Source: Mycolicibacterium novocastrense
Lineage (GTDB): Bacteria > Actinomycetota > Actinomycetes > Mycobacteriales > Mycobacteriaceae
DNA: 64,000 bases
Direction: 5' to 3'
Assembly (NCBI RefSeq): GCF_001570485.1
Contig: NZ_BCTA01000093.1
Location: forward strand, 62,001 to 126,000
The notes under the pieces: model-generated
Databases searched by the model: none
Told to the model about the DNA's origin: nothing
The model's input: the letters and a program-made list of their open reading frames with translations, nothing else
Position numbers and translations under genes: made by a program
In this document: positions 62,384-64,000 of the stretch, in pieces
Layout: the number at the start of each line of letters is the position of its first letter
Position numbering within the stretch: the first letter of the stretch is position 1

Positions 62384-64000
62384 GTGCCCAGTCACGCCAG
62401 CTCGAAGATCTCCAAGGTGCTGGTCGCCAACCGCGGGGAGATCGCGGTCCGGGTGATCAGGGCCGCCAAGGACGCCGGGCTGCAGAGCGTGGCGGTGTAC
62501 GCCGAACCCGACGCCGACGCCCCACATGTACGGCTCGCCGACGAGGCCTTCGCCCTGGGCGGGCAGACCTCGGCCGAGTCGTACCTGGTGTTCGAGAAGC
62601 TGCTCGACGCCGCCGAGAAGTCCGGAGCCAACGCGATTCACCCGGGCTACGGGTTCCTCTCCGAGAACGCCGACTTCGCGCAGGCGGTCCTCGACGCCGG
62701 CTTGATCTGGATCGGCCCCAGCCCGCAGTCGATCCGCGACCTCGGTGACAAGGTGACCGCCCGCCACATCGCCGCGCGCGCCAAGGCGCCGCTGGTGCCC
62801 GGCACCCCGGAACCGGTGAAGGACGCCGACGAGGTCGTCGCGTTCGCCAAGGAGTACGGCGTGCCGATCGCGATCAAGGCCGCGTTCGGCGGCGGTGGCC
62901 GCGGGATGAAGGTGGCCCGCACGATCGAGGAGATCCCCGAGCTCTACGAGTCGGCGGTCCGCGAGGCCGTCGCGGCGTTCGGCCGCGGTGAGTGCTTCGT
63001 CGAGCGCTACCTGGACAAGCCGCGCCACGTCGAAGCGCAGGTCATCGCCGACCAGCACGGCAACGTCGTGGTCGCGGGCACCCGCGACTGCTCGCTGCAG
63101 CGCCGCTTCCAGAAGCTGGTCGAGGAGGCGCCTGCACCGTTTTTGACCGATGCTCAGCGCAAGGAGATCCACGAGTCGGCCAAGCGCATCTGCAAGGAGG
63201 CCGGCTACTACGGCGCCGGCACCGTCGAGTACCTCGTCGGCCAGGACGGGCTGATCAGCTTCCTCGAGGTCAACACCCGCCTGCAGGTCGAGCATCCGGT
63301 GACCGAGGAGACCTCGGGCATCGACCTGGTGCGCCAACAGTTCCGCATCGCCAACGGCGAGCCGCTCGACATCACCGAGGATCCGACGCCTCGCGGCCAC
63401 TCCATCGAGTTCCGCATCAACGGTGAGGACGCCGGTCGCGGCTTCCTGCCCGCTCCCGGCCCGGTCACCAAGTTCGTGCCCCCGACCGGCCCCGGTGTGC
63501 GGCTGGATTCCGGCGTGGAGAGCGGTTCGGTGATCGGCGGTCAGTTCGACTCGATGCTGGCCAAGCTGATCGTCACCGGCGCCAACCGCCAAGAGGCCCT
63601 CGAGCGGTCCCGGCGCGCGCTCGACGAATTCACCGTCGAGGGCCTGGCCACGGTCATCCCGTTCCACCGGGCGGTCGTGTCGGACCCCGCCTTCATCGGC
63701 GACGACTCAGGCTTCACCGTGCACACCCGCTGGATCGAGACCGAGTGGGACAACACGATCGAGCCGTTCACCGGCGGCGATCCGATCGAGGAAGAGGACA
63801 CCGTGCCGCGGCAGACCGTGGTCGTCGAGGTCGGCGGCCGCCGCCTGGAGGTGTCCCTGCCCGGGGATCTAGCGCTCGGCGGTGGCGGCGCTGCCGCACC
63901 GGGGGGCAATGTCGTCCGGAAGAAGCCCAAGGCCCGCAAGCGCGGCGGCGGCGGCGGGGCGGCCGCCTCCGGTGACGCCGTGACCGCACCGATGCAGGGC
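62384..64000 (+). CDS. accA3: Acyl-CoA carboxylase alpha subunit AccA3, N-terminal part
   Basis: The first 539 codons of the biotin carboxylase/carrier subunit; the end, including the biotin attachment lysine, lies beyond the window. Seen: KVLVANRGEIAVRVIRAA, HPGYGFLSENADFA, KAAFGGGGRGMKVAR (ATP-grasp loop, about 165-180), CSLQRRFQKLVEEAP and EVNTRLQVEHPVTE with the catalytic Glu/Arg/Lys region. A Gly/Lys/Arg linker (residues about 505-530) leads to ASGDAVTAPMQG, the start of the carrier domain. GTG 62384 has AGGAGG 4 bases upstream; an in-frame ATG at 62366 has none. The 201 bases upstream contain no gene. Confidence 0.97.
   Translation, partial: MPSHASSKISKVLVANRGEIAVRVIRAAKDAGLQSVAVYAEPDADAPHVRLADEAFALGGQTSAESYLVFEKLLDAAEKSGANAIHPGYGFLSENADFAQAVLDAGLIWIGPSPQSIRDLGDKVTARHIAARAKAPLVPGTPEPVKDADEVVAFAKEYGVPIAIKAAFGGGGRGMKVARTIEEIPELYESAVREAVAAFGRGECFVERYLDKPRHVEAQVIADQHGNVVVAGTRDCSLQRRFQKLVEEAPAPFLTDAQRKEIHESAKRICKEAGYYGAGTVEYLVGQDGLISFLEVNTRLQVEHPVTEETSGIDLVRQQFRIANGEPLDITEDPTPRGHSIEFRINGEDAGRGFLPAPGPVTKFVPPTGPGVRLDSGVESGSVIGGQFDSMLAKLIVTGANRQEALERSRRALDEFTVEGLATVIPFHRAVVSDPAFIGDDSGFTVHTRWIETEWDNTIEPFTGGDPIEEEDTVPRQTVVVEVGGRRLEVSLPGDLALGGGGAAAPGGNVVRKKPKARKRGGGGGAAASGDAVTAPMQG

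Noticed and set aside
62360..63667. A 435-codon open frame opposite accA3
   Set aside because: Shadow frame; accA3 is unmistakable on the plus strand.

Overview
The window is a GC-rich chromosomal segment of a mycobacterium, most likely a fast-growing, environmental-type species (Mycolicibacterium-like). The evidence is gene content and order. mtrA-mtrB-lpqB, tmk, sahH, alkB-rubA-rubB-tetR, manA-tobH-manB, whiB2, fbiA-fbiB, manC-wbbL-rmlD, an LCP ligase, fadE25, purE-purK, birA, accD5-accE5-maf-sseA and accA3 follow, in order, the block I remember as Rv3244c to Rv3285 of M. tuberculosis. Family assignments come from reading the protein sequences; no database search was run.

Layout. 1-2556: the end of a DUF2252 gene, then a leftward three-gene set (secreted protein, DUF6529-type membrane protein, Rieske lipoprotein) that looks like an extracytoplasmic electron-transfer module. 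2642-7585: a perfect 22-bp-arm hairpin, then tmk, mtrA, mtrB and lpqB (DNA precursor synthesis and the MtrAB cell-division/envelope two-component system). 7586-29885: about 22 kb of accessory genes between tmk and sahH, which I remember as adjacent in M. tuberculosis. It holds DUF2254, a frameshifted DUF421 gene, a WrbA-like flavoprotein with a MarR regulator, an SPW-repeat membrane protein behind a SigF-like promoter, a TRIC-type channel, a short FtsH paralogue, a complete seven-subunit Mrp cation/proton antiporter, a Tat-exported M20 amidohydrolase, a glucose dehydrogenase with a GH15 glycosidase, a secreted lipase, an LLM-class oxidoreductase with a ring-cleavage dioxygenase, a DUF899 protein and a haem-binding MHB-domain protein.

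29886-33880: sahH and the alkane hydroxylase operon with its TetR regulator and a promoter/operator. 33994-37880: an amino-acid permease, an FAD oxidoreductase and a DUF808 membrane protein. 37885-51514: mannose and rhamnose activation for the envelope (manA, tobH-like, manB, manC, rmlD, wbbL, LCP ligase), together with whiB2 and the F420 genes fbiA/fbiB. 51581-58058: a multicopper oxidase, fadE25, purE/purK, GtrA and PH-domain membrane proteins, and birA. 58201-64000: acyl-CoA carboxylase genes accD5, accE5 and accA3 (cut by the window end), interleaved with maf, sseA and a SufE-like gene. BirA in the same stretch would biotinylate AccA3.

Regulation visible in the sequence. Many genes overlap by ATGA or GTGA, implying translational coupling. 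At least eight genes have a TANNNT -10 element 6-8 nt before the start codon, the arrangement of leaderless mycobacterial transcripts. Sequence oddities include 27-bp tandem repeats that multiply the GTGA start of accE5, tandem repeats in front of sahH, tetR and the TRIC gene, and two operator-like palindromes. I saw no rRNA, tRNA, CRISPR array, insertion sequence or prophage.
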